A stretch of 64,000 bases of DNA from Bog-473 sp963750075. Lineage in GTDB: Bacteria; Actinomycetota; Acidimicrobiia; Acidimicrobiales; RAAP-2. A model generated the notes under the pieces. It made no database searches, was not told the origin of the DNA, and saw only the letters and a program-made list of their open reading frames with translations. A program made the translations under genes and the position numbers. The stretch lies in contig CAVVPG010000001.1 of the NCBI GenBank assembly GCA_963750075.1, positions 1,054,001 through 1,118,000 of the forward strand, written 5' to 3'. Positions within the stretch are counted from its first letter, which is position 1. Every line of letters begins with the position of its first letter. Shown one piece after another: positions 47,192-57,492 of the stretch.

Positions 47192-50100
47192 TTGGCGGTC
47201 ACCGAGACCATCACGGTCCTATTCACCGACCTGGTCGGCTCGACCGAGATCAGCTACGCGATCAGTCCGGACGCCTCGGACGAGCTGCTCCGGGCCCACT
47301 TCTCGGTGCTCCGTCGAGCCATTGCCGGCTCCGGAGGGCTCGAGGTGAAGGGCCTCGGCGACGGGGTCATGGTCGTGTTCCGCAGCACCTCTGCCGCCCT
47401 GTCGTGCGCCGTGGCGATGCAGCAAGCCGTCCACCGGGACAACGTCGACGCCCGCCATCAGTTGGGGCTGCGCATAGGACTCAGCGGCGGAGAGGCGACC
47501 ATGGAGTCCAACGACTACTACGGCGACCCGGTGATAGAGGCGGCTCGGCTCTGTGCCCACGCCGATGCGGGCCAGATCCTTGTCACGGACGCCGTTCGGG
47601 TGATGGCCGGCCGGCGCAGCCCTTTCCTCTTCGAGCGACTCGGTGCGTTCGAGTTGAAGGGCCTTCCGGAGCCGGTGGGGGTCCTCGACGTTCGTTGGGA
47701 GCCGCTCGATGAAATTGCGTCGGACGGCGTGCCGCTCCCGGCGCGTCTGACGCACGTGCCACTCACCGGAGTCGTCGCGCGCGATACCGAAGCGGCACTG
47801 CTGACCGACGCCTACAAGCGTGCGGCGGCCGGAGAAGGGCGAGCGGTGGTCCTCGTGTCGGGTGACGCCGGCGTCGGGAAGTCGACGCTGGTCGCGGAGG
47901 CCGCTCGGCGCGCCGCCGAGGAGGGCGCCTGCGTGCTCCTGGGACGGTGCCAGGAGGACGTCAGCGCGTCGTATGCGCCCTTCGCCGAGGCTCTTCACCA
48001 TTTCGTGGCGCATGCTCCCGAGTCCGTGCTTCGAAGCCACGTCGAGGCCCATGGCGGCGACCTCGCATCGCTGGTCCCCGCGCTCGGTCAACGACTGGGG
48101 GCAGTTCCCTCACCAACGAGGACGGATCCGGACACCGAGCGCTACCTCCTCTATGGGGCGGTGGCGGGCCTTCTTACGGCAGCCTCCACGCTTCAACCAA
48201 CCGTTCTCGTGCTCGACGACATGCAATGGTCGGACAGTCAAAGCCTCCGACTCCTCCGTCATGTCGTCACTACCGTCGAGTCGCCACGTTTCCTCGTGCT
48301 CGGGACGTTTCGGGATACCGAGCTCTCGCCTTCCAACCCGCTCGGCGATCTCCTCGCTGCACTCCAGCGCGAACCAGGTATCAGCCGGATCGAATTGAAG
48401 GGCTTCGATGACACCGGCGTGCTCGCGTTCATGGAGGCTGCAGCCGGGCAACGCCTCGAGGAGGCAGCGACGGATCTCGCCCATGCGCTCTGCCTGGAGA
48501 CCGAAGGCAACCCCTTCTTCGTCGGAGAGGTGCTGAGGAGCCTCATGGAGACCGGCGCCATCTATCAGGACGATCGTGGCCGTTGGACGGCAGCAGGGGA
48601 AATGTCCGAGATGGTGCTGCCCAACAGTGTGCGAGAAGTCATCTCCTCCCGGGTCGGCCGGCTCGGTGCACAAGCAGGTCGGGTCCTTTCCATGGCAGCG
48701 GTCATCGGACGGGACTTCGACTTCGACCTGCTCGACGCGGTGACCGACCTCGGCCAGGAGGAGTTGCTCGACGTCCTCGACGCTGCCTCCGGTGCCGCCC
48801 TCCTGCGCGAGGTTCCTGACGTACCGGGGCGCTACAGCTTCTCCCACGCTTTGACGCAGCACACGTTGTACCAGGGCCTGCCAAAGGTCCGGCGGACCCG
48901 GGCCCATCAGCAGGTGGCCGAGGCCATCGAGACGACCGTCGGACACACGCGGGGGCGCGGGTGGGTGAGCTGGCCCACCACTGGCTCAGCGCCAGCCAAC
49001 CAGCCAACGCGACCAAGGGCGTCGGCTACGCCCGGCAGGCAGGTGAGGCCGCCTTGGCCGCCCTGGCCCCCGACGACGCGGTCCGGTACTTCTCCCGGGC
49101 GCTCCACCTCGCGGAGATGGCGCCGCAGCACGACCCCCTGGTCGACTGTGACCTGCGTCTGGCTCTGGGTGAGGCACAACGCCAGGCCGGGTTGCCGGGC
49201 TCCCGGGAGACGTTCCTCGACGCCGCCCATCGGGCCCAAGGGCTCAATGCAACGGACCGCCTGGTGGCCGCAGCACTAGGGAACAGCCGCGGCTTCTTCA
49301 GCTCCATCGGGGTCATCGACGCCGACAAGGTCGCGGTGCTGGAATCCGCGCTCGATGCTCTGGGCGATGACGACGGACGCGAGCGGGCGCTTCTCCTGGC
49401 CACACTGTGCAGCGAGCTCGCCTTGGGCACGACGCTCGACCGGCGCCAGGAATTGGCAGACGCCGCCAGGGCGATGGCGCGGCGGTTGGGGGATCCGGAC
49501 ACCGTCATCCGCACCCTCAACCTGGTGTGCGACCCGCTTCAGGTCCCTTCCACCCTCAACGAGCGGATGGTCGATGCAAAGGAAGCCCTGGAGCTGTCAG
49601 AGCACCTAGGGGACCCCGACCTGCTCTTCTGGACCGGCGCCTACAGCCGGTTGGCCGCAGTACAATCCGGTGACTTCGGAATGGCGCGTCGGTGTCTCGC
49701 AACCATGCGCGCCGTGGTCAGCGGGCTCCGTCAGCCCACGATGATGTGGGTCACCCTATTCAACGACGCTGCCGATGCACTCTTGAGCGGTGATCCCGAT
49801 CGAGCCGAACAGCTCGCCACGGCTGCATTGGAGATCGGCACGGAGAGCGGACAGCCCGATGCCTTCGGCTTCTACGGGGCCGAGATGATCGGTGTCCGCC
49901 GCCAACAGGGGCGCTACGGCGAGCTCGTCCCGTTGATCGAGCAGATCTCAGCAGAGAACCCGGCACTCCCGGTGTTCCGTGCGACGCTGGCCGAAGGACA
50001 TATGGAAGCCGGAAACGTCGACACCGCTCGCCAGATGCTCGAAGCTGCGGCCGCGGACCTCACCTCACTGCCCTACGACGTCGTCTGGATCTTCGCGATG

Positions 50101-50499
50101 GCCTCGTACGCCGACGTTGCCACCGAACTGGGTGCCGAGGCACCCGCTCGGCTGCTCCTCGATCTGCTGGCGCCTTTCGACGACCAGGTTCTCTTCATCG
50201 GGGCGACGGCCGGAAGCCCGGTGGCCTATTACTGCGGAGGTCTGGAGTCGGTGCTCGGCCTCTACGATCAGGCCGACACGCACTTCGCCAGGGCAGCCGA
50301 GCTCAACGCCAGGGGTCAGATGGAGTTCGCTGCCGCCGTCACCCACCTGGGGTGGGGCCGCATGCTCTCAGCCCGCGGCGGTCCAGGAGATCTCGAACGA
50401 GCCCGCGATCTCCTGACCCGAGCCCACGCCGCCGCAGTGAGCCGCGGGTACGCCAGCGTCGCCCGGCGAGCCACGGCGGCCTTGTCGGAACTGGGCTGA
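47192..50499 (+). CDS. Class III adenylate/guanylate cyclase - AAA ATPase - TPR protein (frameshift)
   Basis: TTG start behind GGAGGAGGGG. Residues ~1-165: class III cyclase with the two metal aspartates in LFTDLVGST and GLGDGVMVVF. From ~200: an AAA/STAND ATPase with Walker A SGDAGVGKSTLVAEA (~225) and Walker B TVLVLDDMQWSD. The last ~500 residues are TPR-like helices (YARQAGEAALAALAPDDAVR, YFSRALHLAEMA). The frame breaks near 48948-48965 in a G-rich stretch, where TRGRG should continue as VGELAHHWLSA; the second half is clean to TGA 50499. Corrected length is about 1100 residues. A large stimulus-integrating signal protein; ligand unknown. Confidence 0.88.
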
Positions 50500-51052
50500 C
50501 GGGCGCGGGACCGGCGTTGCGTAGCGATGCGGTACAGCCTCCGTGAACGAGAAGATGTACCCGGTGGGACGCTTTCGGCAGCCAGAAAATGCGGGCATTC
50601 AGGTGCAACACCCCACGTCGGCGAGTCGTCCGAGCTGATCGATCGCCCCATGTGCTTCCGCGTAGGCCTCCCCCCGGTGTTGTCCCTCGCCCTCATCGCG
50701 CAGCACTACCACCGGACAGTGTGCAGGCGCAGTCCGAGCCGTCGATGCCGATAACGATCCCGCGCGTGCGTCATGCATCTTTCAAGTTCAGGCTGGGATC
50801 CGTCGCCATGACGGCTTCGGCGTTCACAGGCGGTTCGAGACTCACGCGCTTGGTCCGCGCCCTCGCGGATCACACAGATGCGATTGAGGGAGAGTTAACC
50901 TTTTGGGAGTAATTCCCTTAGAAGGTGACCCGAGTTGATCGCACCATCGAGGAGCACAGACGGGTACATCCGGGCTCATGCCGGCATCATGAATCGTGGG
51001 GACGGAATGTCCCCGCAAGCAAATGCTGTTCTCCAACCGGAGCGAGGCATCA
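50500..51052. other. 553-bp intergenic region
   Basis: No convincing gene on either strand. It contains an AT-rich imperfect inverted repeat at about 50899-50924 (centred on GGGA-GTAAT-TCCC), which could be a hairpin or operator upstream of the permease gene. Nothing else is recognised. Confidence 0.45.
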
Positions 51053-52237
51053 ATGCCATCTAAGGAGTCGAGCCCGGCTTCTGGAAGCACGTCTTCCAGA
51101 TGGGCGCGAATTATCCGATGGGCAGACCTGAGAGTCGTTCCGTTGCGCACGATCCTGGTGACCGTCGCAATTGTCGTCGCCGTCTATCTGGGGGGCCAAC
51201 TCCTCTACCGCCTCCGCGACGTCGTGCTGCTCGTAGTGGTCGGATCGTTCGTGGCACTCGTCCTGAACCCTGCGGTCGTGGCCTTGCAGCGGTGGAAAAT
51301 ACGGCGTCGGGGTACCGCCGTCGCCATCGTCACGATCTTCTCCCTACTGATCTTCGGAGGTCTGGCCTTCGCGTTCGGCTACCCCCTGGTCAACGGCCTC
51401 ACCCATTTTGCGAATGCGCTGCCTGTCTATGTGGACAAGGCGCAACATGGGAAAGGCTGGATCGGTCATCTCGTTCGCAAGTACCACGTTGAGGCCTGGG
51501 TGCAGAAGAACTCACCCAAGATCATCAGCTTCGCCGAGAGCCTGGGCAAACCGGCCTTGGCCCTGGGCAAGGGCGCGTTTGCGATCCTGGCTGAGCTGGC
51601 GGCGACCTTTGCGTTCGTCATCTTGCTCCTCGTCGAGGCGCCGAAGATCCGTGCCGGTCTTCTGGGCATAATGGCCCCCGAACGGGCGGCCAGATACGCG
51701 GCAATCGGTGGCAAAGTGAGCGCATCGATCTCCGGGTTCGTGTTAGGAGACTTCCTCACGTCTCTGATCGCGGGCACGGTGATCTTCGTCACCCTCGCCG
51801 TCCTCGGTGTGCCCTACGCCCTCCTCTTCGGGCTCTGGGTTGCCGTCGTCGACTTCCTTCCGCAAATCGGTGGGGCGCTGGCTGGCATCCCGACGGTGCT
51901 CTTTGCCCTTGCGCATTCGTTCACCGCAGGGGTCGTCACGCTCGTCGTCTTCCTCGCCTATACGTTCTTCGAGAACCATCTCTTGAACCCGGTCGTCATG
52001 TCTCGGACCGTCAAGATCAATCCACTCGTCGTCTTCGCGGCCGTTCTTGTCGGTGCGGATATCGGGAGTTGGTTGGGCGGCCTGTTCGGCGGTTTCGTGG
52101 CCGTACTCCTCGCAGTCCCAATTGCTGCCTCGATCCAGGTGGTGATCGTCGAGATCTGGAGGGCGACGGCGCCGGACGGCATCGTCGAAAATGGCGAAGC
52201 ACCGATCGCCGTGCCTCCCGAAACGCACTCACCATGA
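51053..52237 (+). CDS. AI-2E family transporter (PF01594 permease)
   Basis: 394 residues with 7-8 membrane helices. Family features: VVLLVVVGSFVALVLNPAVV near the N-terminus, the long periplasmic/coiled section (~100-190), and the C-terminal DFLPQIGGALAGIPTVLFAL and NHLLNPVVMSRTVKINPLVV blocks. The family includes the disputed AI-2 exporter TqsA and sodium/proton antiporters, so the substrate is open. The start chosen is ATG 51053 with GAGG ~7 bases upstream. It ends in a strong hairpin. Confidence 0.87.
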   Translation: MPSKESSPASGSTSSRWARIIRWADLRVVPLRTILVTVAIVVAVYLGGQLLYRLRDVVLLVVVGSFVALVLNPAVVALQRWKIRRRGTAVAIVTIFSLLIFGGLAFAFGYPLVNGLTHFANALPVYVDKAQHGKGWIGHLVRKYHVEAWVQKNSPKIISFAESLGKPALALGKGAFAILAELAATFAFVILLLVEAPKIRAGLLGIMAPERAARYAAIGGKVSASISGFVLGDFLTSLIAGTVIFVTLAVLGVPYALLFGLWVAVVDFLPQIGGALAGIPTVLFALAHSFTAGVVTLVVFLAYTFFENHLLNPVVMSRTVKINPLVVFAAVLVGADIGSWLGGLFGGFVAVLLAVPIAASIQVVIVEIWRATAPDGIVENGEAPIAVPPETHSP

Positions 52238-52256
52238 TCCCGATGGACACAATGGA

Positions 52257-52285
52257 CGAGGCCGGCCGGGCTCCGGCCGGCCTCG
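52257..52285. terminator. Strong GC hairpin between convergent permease and DUF2252 genes
   Basis: Perfect 13-bp stem: CGAGGCCGGCCGG pairs with CCGGCCGGCCTCG around a GCT loop. It lies 20 bp after the permease stop and about 107 bp from the convergent DUF2252 stop, so it probably terminates the permease transcript, and from the other side the DUF2252 one. Confidence 0.75.
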
Positions 52286-52391
52286 ATGCCTTGGTTGGAC
52301 TTCATCACCATCGGAAGCCGCCAGAAGGTGTCCGGAGCGCCGTCGCGGCCTCCTCGCACTGCCTCGTGCCCCGACGAACGCCTGCTTGCGA

Positions 52392-53750
52392 TCAACGTGC
52401 CGGCTCAGCTGGCACTCGACCGGATCGGATCGCGTCCAGGAAGGACTCGTAATCCCGGTCGTTCTGGTCGGCGTATGACACAGCGAACGCGGCCAGGCTC
52501 TCGTCGAAAGCCGTGCTCCTTCCCATGTAACCGGCGAGGAGGGCCGGCTGGCCGGCTCGGGCATGCGCGCGCGCCAGTGCGGCGCCGCAGAGACGGCCAT
52601 AAAGCGTCAGGCCGTCGGGGCTGGCGTCGTCGAGCGCCACCGACCCCTTCATGTCACGCAGCTGGCGGACGTAGGTGTCGAATTCGCCGGCGCGGGCCCA
52701 ACCCAGGAACACATCGCTGGCCGCCTGCATGATGCGCTGGCCGACCACGACCCGCTTGCCCTGGTTGGCGTACCGGGAGCGGCCGGCGTAGGAAGCGAGA
52801 ACCGAGGGCTGGGCTTCTTTGACCTGGAGGAACAGAGGATCGAGGTCCGCCTTGCCGGCCAGCAGTGCGACGAAGCAGCGGGTGCCGACACTTCCGACTC
52901 CGACCACCTTCAGGGCGGCGTCGACAAACTCATAGCGATCCAGCAAGAGGTCGCGGTCGGGATCGAGCGTTGCCAGATAGGCCTTCACGAAGCCTTGCGC
53001 CTGTTCGAGTTGGGCGTCGGTGAGGCGAACCACCACCGGCGGATCCTCCACGATCACCCGGCGTCCGCCGCGCACCGTTGTGAGCTTGGACAGCGCTTTC
53101 AGGCTGGTGCGTCGGCGGGCCTTGGCCGCGGTCTGTTCGACACGTGAACGGGTCGGCCTGTCGGGAGCAGCGGCGACTATCGACTCGACGTCCAGGCGGG
53201 AGTGCCACACCTCGAACGCGGAAAGCTGTGCCATCTTCGCCATCTCGGCCCGATACTCTGCGGCGCAGCCCTGCACCGCGGCCCAGCCGTCGGCATCGGA
53301 GAGCGCGGCCGTCCTGGCCGCCACCACCAAGCTGGCCGCCAGTCGCTTGACATCCCATTCCCAGGGTCCGGGCTGGGTCTCGTCGAAGTCATTCAGATCG
53401 AAGACCTGATTGCGTTCGGGCGTGGCGAAGGTTCCGAAGTTGTGAAGATGCGCGTCGCCGCAGATCTGCAACTGAATGCCCGTGGACGGTGTCCGGCTCA
53501 GATCGGCGGCCATGACTGCCGGGGAGCCCCGGTAGTAGGAGAACGGCGACGCCATCATCCGGCCGTTCCGGACCGGAACCAGCTCGGGCAGCCGGTTGGC
53601 GTTGGACCGGGACAGGATCTCGAGCGGATCAGGACGGTCGGGGGACGCCGTCCATTGGCCATGAGCTTGGCGCGGAACCCGAGCGCGCAACGCCCGCCCG
53701 GCTTCGAGCATCTCCGCTCGAGTCCTGGGCGTGGCGTTGGGAGGGCTCAT
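52392..53750 (-). CDS. DUF2252 family protein (complete)
   Basis: 452 residues, the full family length. N-terminal block RMMASPFSYYRGSPAVMAAD, then QICGDAHLHNFGTFATPERN and VFDLNDFDETQPGPWEWDVK. The latter resemble the catalytic H-x-D/N and DFD-type motifs of kinase-like phosphotransferases; that likeness is my inference. C-terminal YVRQLRDMKGSV and YADQNDRDYESFL match the partial copy at the left edge. No signal peptide. It lies 10 bp after the TetR gene in the same direction, so probably one operon and under TetR control. Confidence 0.88.
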   Translation of the reverse strand: MSPPNATPRTRAEMLEAGRALRARVPRQAHGQWTASPDRPDPLEILSRSNANRLPELVPVRNGRMMASPFSYYRGSPAVMAADLSRTPSTGIQLQICGDAHLHNFGTFATPERNQVFDLNDFDETQPGPWEWDVKRLAASLVVAARTAALSDADGWAAVQGCAAEYRAEMAKMAQLSAFEVWHSRLDVESIVAAAPDRPTRSRVEQTAAKARRRTSLKALSKLTTVRGGRRVIVEDPPVVVRLTDAQLEQAQGFVKAYLATLDPDRDLLLDRYEFVDAALKVVGVGSVGTRCFVALLAGKADLDPLFLQVKEAQPSVLASYAGRSRYANQGKRVVVGQRIMQAASDVFLGWARAGEFDTYVRQLRDMKGSVALDDASPDGLTLYGRLCGAALARAHARAGQPALLAGYMGRSTAFDESLAAFAVSYADQNDRDYESFLDAIRSGRVPAEPAR

Positions 53751-53760
53751 CGGGCGTGCA

Positions 53761-54414
53761 TCACCAAGGCTCGATGGCGGGCAGCGCCAGCCGGGCTAGG
53801 CGTCTGGCCTTGGCGCCTGGGAGGCCGAGCAGGCGGAGGCAGCTCTCTGCGAGCTCGTCGACCGAGCTCTCCTCGACCCGTTCGGGATGCTGCTGATGCA
53901 GGCGCAGCAACCCGATGAGGCCGCCCGCGACAGCGCTGAGAGCGACCTCCGCGTCAGCCACGGCGAACTGACCTGCGGCTTGCCCGGCCTCGATGTCCCT
54001 CAAGGCGCGGGGGGCCAGGCCGCCCGGTAGGTCGAGGAGGTCGAGGCCGGCACCAGTGATGAACCGGGCCACTTCGGGATGCGTCCAGCTGAGACGTGCG
54101 GACAGCCGCAGCGATATCGCGAACACCTCCGCCGGGTCGGTGATGCCGGCGGATGCCCGGTCGATCATACGACCCCAGCGCTCGAGGACCTCGCTCGACG
54201 CGGTCTCGAACAGCTGGTCCTTGCTCTCGAAGTGGTTGTAGAACGACCCGAAGCCGACGTCGGCTTCGTCGGTTATCTCTTGGATGCTGGCCCGTTCCCC
54301 GCGCCCTTCGGCGATCAATCGGATCGCCGCGTCGATCAGTGCCTGCCGGGTCCGGGCCTTGCGCCGGTCGAGCCGGGTCGGGCTCCCCGTTGTGCTCGTG
54401 GATGCCGAGCTCAC
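53761..54414 (-). CDS. TetR family transcriptional regulator
   Basis: 217 residues. N-terminal TetR HTH: RRKARTRQALIDAAIRLIAE then ASIQEITDEADVGFGSFYNH-FESKDQLFE. The C-terminal ligand domain is of the common helical type. It starts at GTG 54414. DUF2252 follows 10 bp downstream, and a hairpin and an HdeD-like gene lie upstream in the same direction. The likely targets are its own operon and perhaps the upstream membrane-protein gene. Confidence 0.9.
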   Translation of the reverse strand: MSSASTSTTGSPTRLDRRKARTRQALIDAAIRLIAEGRGERASIQEITDEADVGFGSFYNHFESKDQLFETASSEVLERWGRMIDRASAGITDPAEVFAISLRLSARLSWTHPEVARFITGAGLDLLDLPGGLAPRALRDIEAGQAAGQFAVADAEVALSAVAGGLIGLLRLHQQHPERVEESSVDELAESCLRLLGLPGAKARRLARLALPAIEPW

Positions 54415-54450
54415 ATCAGCCTCCTTCTCTCGAGTTCGTAGACGGGTTTC

Positions 54451-54499
54451 ACCCCGGTGGATTCGCCCGGCCGAGGCTCGGGCGGATCCACCGGGGTGG
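54451..54499. terminator. 20-bp-stem hairpin upstream of the TetR gene
   Basis: CACCCCGGTGGATTCGCCCG (54451-54470) pairs with 54480-54499 with one mismatch around a 9-base loop. It starts 27 bp past the stop of the minus-strand HdeD-like gene, fitting a terminator without U-tract. It also lies 37 bp before the TetR start and so could affect that transcript. Confidence 0.65.
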
Positions 54500-54525
54500 G
54501 AATCCCGATCACTACTGAGTTATTA

Positions 54526-55110
54526 CTACAGGACTGACGCTAGTTGGTCGCGCTGCCGCGGCTGCTCGTCGACCAACGAGTCCACTGTGCGGTGGGTCCG
54601 GCGCAGGTCGATGCCCTCGATGAGTGCCCAGAACCCGTAGACCAGGTTGAACAGGCCGAACAGCAAGGCCAGGGTCACCGCGCCGACGCCCGGACGGGCG
54701 AAGAGGACGATCCCGAAGGCGATTGAGATCAGCCCGCTCACGAAGAAGAGGGCGCGGGTTCCGGCTGACTCGCCGACTTCGAAGCCGGCGTAGATCTCGA
54801 CCAGGCCGGCCACCATCGCCCACGCGGCGACGAGCAGCACCAGCACCAGCGCGGTTGGCCCTGGCCAGGCCAGGGCGATCACCCCGGCGCCGACGTCGAC
54901 CAGACCGAGCAGCAGATGACCCATCACGGGACCCGCACTTTCGCTGCTGAAGGCCTTGACGGCCTCCATGCCGGCTGCGATGAACGCGTAGATGGCGAAC
55001 AGAATGACCAGCGCCAAGACGGTGATCCCCGGCCACGCCAACGCCACGATGCCGACGGCGACAGCCAGGAGGCCCCGGACTATGAGGGATGTACTCAATG
55101 ACTTCAACAT
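54526..55110 (-). CDS. HdeD-like membrane protein (DUF308)
   Basis: 194 residues, six membrane helices in three hairpins that repeat the same pattern: VRGLLAVAVGIVALAWPGIT, LVDVGAGVIALAWPGPTALV and LISIAFGIVLFARPGVGAVT. This is the DUF308/HdeD family linked to acid or envelope stress in enterobacteria; its function in actinobacteria is not established. ATG at 55110 with GAAAGGAG upstream. Divergent from the lipid kinase gene; the 134-bp gap is AT-rich and likely carries operators. Confidence 0.86.
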   Translation of the reverse strand: MLKSLSTSLIVRGLLAVAVGIVALAWPGITVLALVILFAIYAFIAAGMEAVKAFSSESAGPVMGHLLLGLVDVGAGVIALAWPGPTALVLVLLVAAWAMVAGLVEIYAGFEVGESAGTRALFFVSGLISIAFGIVLFARPGVGAVTLALLFGLFNLVYGFWALIEGIDLRRTHRTVDSLVDEQPRQRDQLASVL

Positions 55111-55244
55111 GACAGCTCCTTTCGGTGGTAATGGGTAGCTGTGGCGACCAGTTATTGTTACGGTACCACAGAACTGATGATAGATTACAGAATCGATGAC
55201 AAAGTGTCAAGTGATTCAGCCGACGTCGCGAGAGGGAGGGCGAG

Positions 55245-56135
55245 ATGACGGATTCAGCGAACTCTGGGCCCGTGCGCCCGGTCCTCTTCGTCAACCCGAG
55301 GTCCGGCGGCGGAAAAGCGCAGCGTTATCGCCTCGTCGCTCGGTGCCGCGCCCGCGGGATCGAGCCGGTCGTGATGAAGGAGGGCGACGACCTGGCGTCA
55401 CTGGCCGCCGCCGCCGTGTTGTCGGGCGCCGACGTCATCGGCATGGCCGGCGGCGACGGTTCCCAAGCGATCGTGGCCGGCGTCGCCTCCAGGCACGACG
55501 TGCCGTACGTCTGCATACCGGCCGGGACGCGCAACCACTTCGCCCTGGACATCGGCGTGGACCGAGACGACGTGATCGGCGCCCTCGAGGCCTTCCATCA
55601 CGGTGTCGAGCGCCGCATCGACTTGGCCCAGGTCAACGGTCGGGTCTTCGTGAACAACGCGTCGGTCGGCTTCTACGGCAAGGTCGTTCAGTCGCCCGAG
55701 TACCGCGATGCCAAGCTGCGCACCGTCATCGAGATGCTGCCCGACCTTCTCGGCCCCCGCGCCGAACCCTTCGACCTGCGCTTCAGCGACCCGGTGGGAA
55801 CGGAATACGACAGGATTCAGCTCGTCTTGGTGTCCAACAACCCCTACCAGCTCGACCCGCTCGGGACTCAGGGCACCCGGGGGACAATGGACGGAGGGAC
55901 GCTCGGCGTTGTGGTGGTACCTGACGGACCGCCGCTGGGCCGCTGGCGGGAATGGACCACCGTTCGCTTCGAGATCGATTCCGGGGCCACGATCGACGTT
56001 GGATTGGACGGCGAGGCCGTCAGGCTCGAGCCACCGCTCCGCTTCGAGTCGCTCGCGGCGGCCCTGCGCATCCGGACTCCAGCCGGTCGGCGCCATCCCG
56101 GGCCGCCGCCGCTCCGGCGGAAGCAGACTTTGTAG
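55245..56135 (+). CDS. Diacylglycerol kinase family lipid kinase
   Basis: 296 residues of the DAGK catalytic family (PF00781). Nucleotide-binding motifs: LFVNPRSGGGKAQRYRLV, GMAGGDGSQAIVAGV (GGDG loop) and CIPAGTRNHFALDIGVDRDD. The C-terminal beta domain is typical of YegS/DgkB-type soluble lipid kinases, which phosphorylate diacylglycerol or related lipids. ATG at 55245 has a GAGGGAGG site. It may be co-regulated with the divergent HdeD-like gene; a flippase-like gene follows after 277 bp. Confidence 0.9.
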   Translation: MTDSANSGPVRPVLFVNPRSGGGKAQRYRLVARCRARGIEPVVMKEGDDLASLAAAAVLSGADVIGMAGGDGSQAIVAGVASRHDVPYVCIPAGTRNHFALDIGVDRDDVIGALEAFHHGVERRIDLAQVNGRVFVNNASVGFYGKVVQSPEYRDAKLRTVIEMLPDLLGPRAEPFDLRFSDPVGTEYDRIQLVLVSNNPYQLDPLGTQGTRGTMDGGTLGVVVVPDGPPLGRWREWTTVRFEIDSGATIDVGLDGEAVRLEPPLRFESLAAALRIRTPAGRRHPGPPPLRRKQTL

Positions 56136-56412
56136 ACATATTCAGTGTCATCCTTCACGCACCACGTTCGTAAGAGCCGCGTTGTCGGTCGAGGACGGGG
56201 CGCGAAAGAGCGCGACACCTAGGCTCAGGCGTGATGTCCTCCGGCCGGCCGGTAACGGAAGATGGTGGAATGACCGGTCACCGTTCGGGAGGGGACGACG
56301 CCACGGCGCAGAAGACCACTGGCACCGGTGGTCGGTACACCGATGAGCAGGACTTTGCAGGCATGTGCCACAGGCTGACGTGCTGTTCCCCGTTCTGGAG
56401 GATCTGTGACCG

Positions 56413-57492
56413 GTGGCGTCGGCTCCGATGACCGGGACGCCCGCCTCGCCCGACCCCGGCATGGCTGATCGACGGAAGACCCAACCAAGCCGCAGGAGCC
56501 TCGTCACGCGTATCGCCGCGCTCCTCATCACGGGCCTGGCCCTCTACGTCGTGCTTCCGAGCCTTTCGGCCGTGTTCGGAGCATGGCCGAAGTTGGCCAC
56601 GTTGAGCGGCGTGTGGCTCGTTCTCGCCCTGTTGTTCGAATGGGGGAGCTTTGTTTGCAACTTTGCGATCCAACGCATCGTCCTGCGAACCCGTGGTTGG
56701 TTCGCCGTGGTCACGGCGGGCCTCGCGGGCAACACCGTCACCAACACACTTCCGGGTGGCGCCGCTGCGGGCGCGGCGGTCCAGTACCGGATGCTGGCAA
56801 CCGCCGGGGTGAACTCCGATGCCGCGGCGGGAGGGCTCGCCGCGTCTTCGCTCCTCGGGGTGGGCGGTCTGCTCATGCTTCCGATCCTCACGCTCCCCAC
56901 CGTCCTGGGCGACTCCGGGCTCAACCACACGTTGGTCAGCGCCGCTCTCATCGGCGTCGCCGCGTTTGTGGTGTACATGGGACTGGGCGCCGTGCTCCTT
57001 GAAACGGACCGACCGCTGCGGGCGTTGGGGAGGGCCGCCCAATGGATCTGGAACAAGGTCCGCCGTCCGCATCCTCCGCTGGCGGGACTCGAGAATCGCT
57101 TGCTCCAGCAACGCAACGAGATCCGGGAGGCCCTGGGAAGAGAATGGAGGCAGATCTTCCTGCTCGTCGTGGGGCGTCTCGGCCTCGACTATCTCTGCCT
57201 TCTTGCGGCCCTGCGGGCGACCGGCAGCCAGCCCCACATCTGGCTCGTCCTCCTCGCATATTCGGCGGCCGGGATCATCGCCCTGTTCCCGGTAACTCCC
57301 GGTGGCCTGGGAATCGTCGAGGCTAGCTTGAGTGGCCTCCTCGTACTCGCCGGCGTCAACGGGCGCAGCGCGGTGGTGGCCACGTTGGCCTACCGGTTGG
57401 CGCAGTACTGGCTCCCCACGGTCGCCGGTGCCGTCGCCTACGGGCTGTTCCGCCGGCGCTACGGGACCGCCAGGGGAACAATCGATTCCTGA
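56413..57492 (+). CDS. Flippase-like membrane protein (lysylphosphatidylglycerol synthase TM region, UPF0104)
   Basis: 359 residues, about eight helices. PF03706 pattern: FEWGSFVCNFAIQRIVLRTR, GNTVTNTLPGGAAAGAAVQY (conserved Pro-Gly loop) and FPVTPGGLGIVEASLSGLLV near the C-terminus. The cytosolic aminoacyl-transfer domain of MprF is absent, so it is the stand-alone flippase-like form. It probably moves a lipid or polyprenyl-linked compound; the substrate is unknown. GTG 56413; ATG 56428 also possible. Confidence 0.87.
   Translation: MASAPMTGTPASPDPGMADRRKTQPSRRSLVTRIAALLITGLALYVVLPSLSAVFGAWPKLATLSGVWLVLALLFEWGSFVCNFAIQRIVLRTRGWFAVVTAGLAGNTVTNTLPGGAAAGAAVQYRMLATAGVNSDAAAGGLAASSLLGVGGLLMLPILTLPTVLGDSGLNHTLVSAALIGVAAFVVYMGLGAVLLETDRPLRALGRAAQWIWNKVRRPHPPLAGLENRLLQQRNEIREALGREWRQIFLLVVGRLGLDYLCLLAALRATGSQPHIWLVLLAYSAAGIIALFPVTPGGLGIVEASLSGLLVLAGVNGRSAVVATLAYRLAQYWLPTVAGAVAYGLFRRRYGTARGTIDS

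Noticed and set aside
50899..50924. Imperfect inverted repeat around GGGAGTAATTCCC as a riboswitch or terminator
   Set aside because: The stem is short and interrupted, no conserved riboswitch core is seen, and it is far from both flanking genes.
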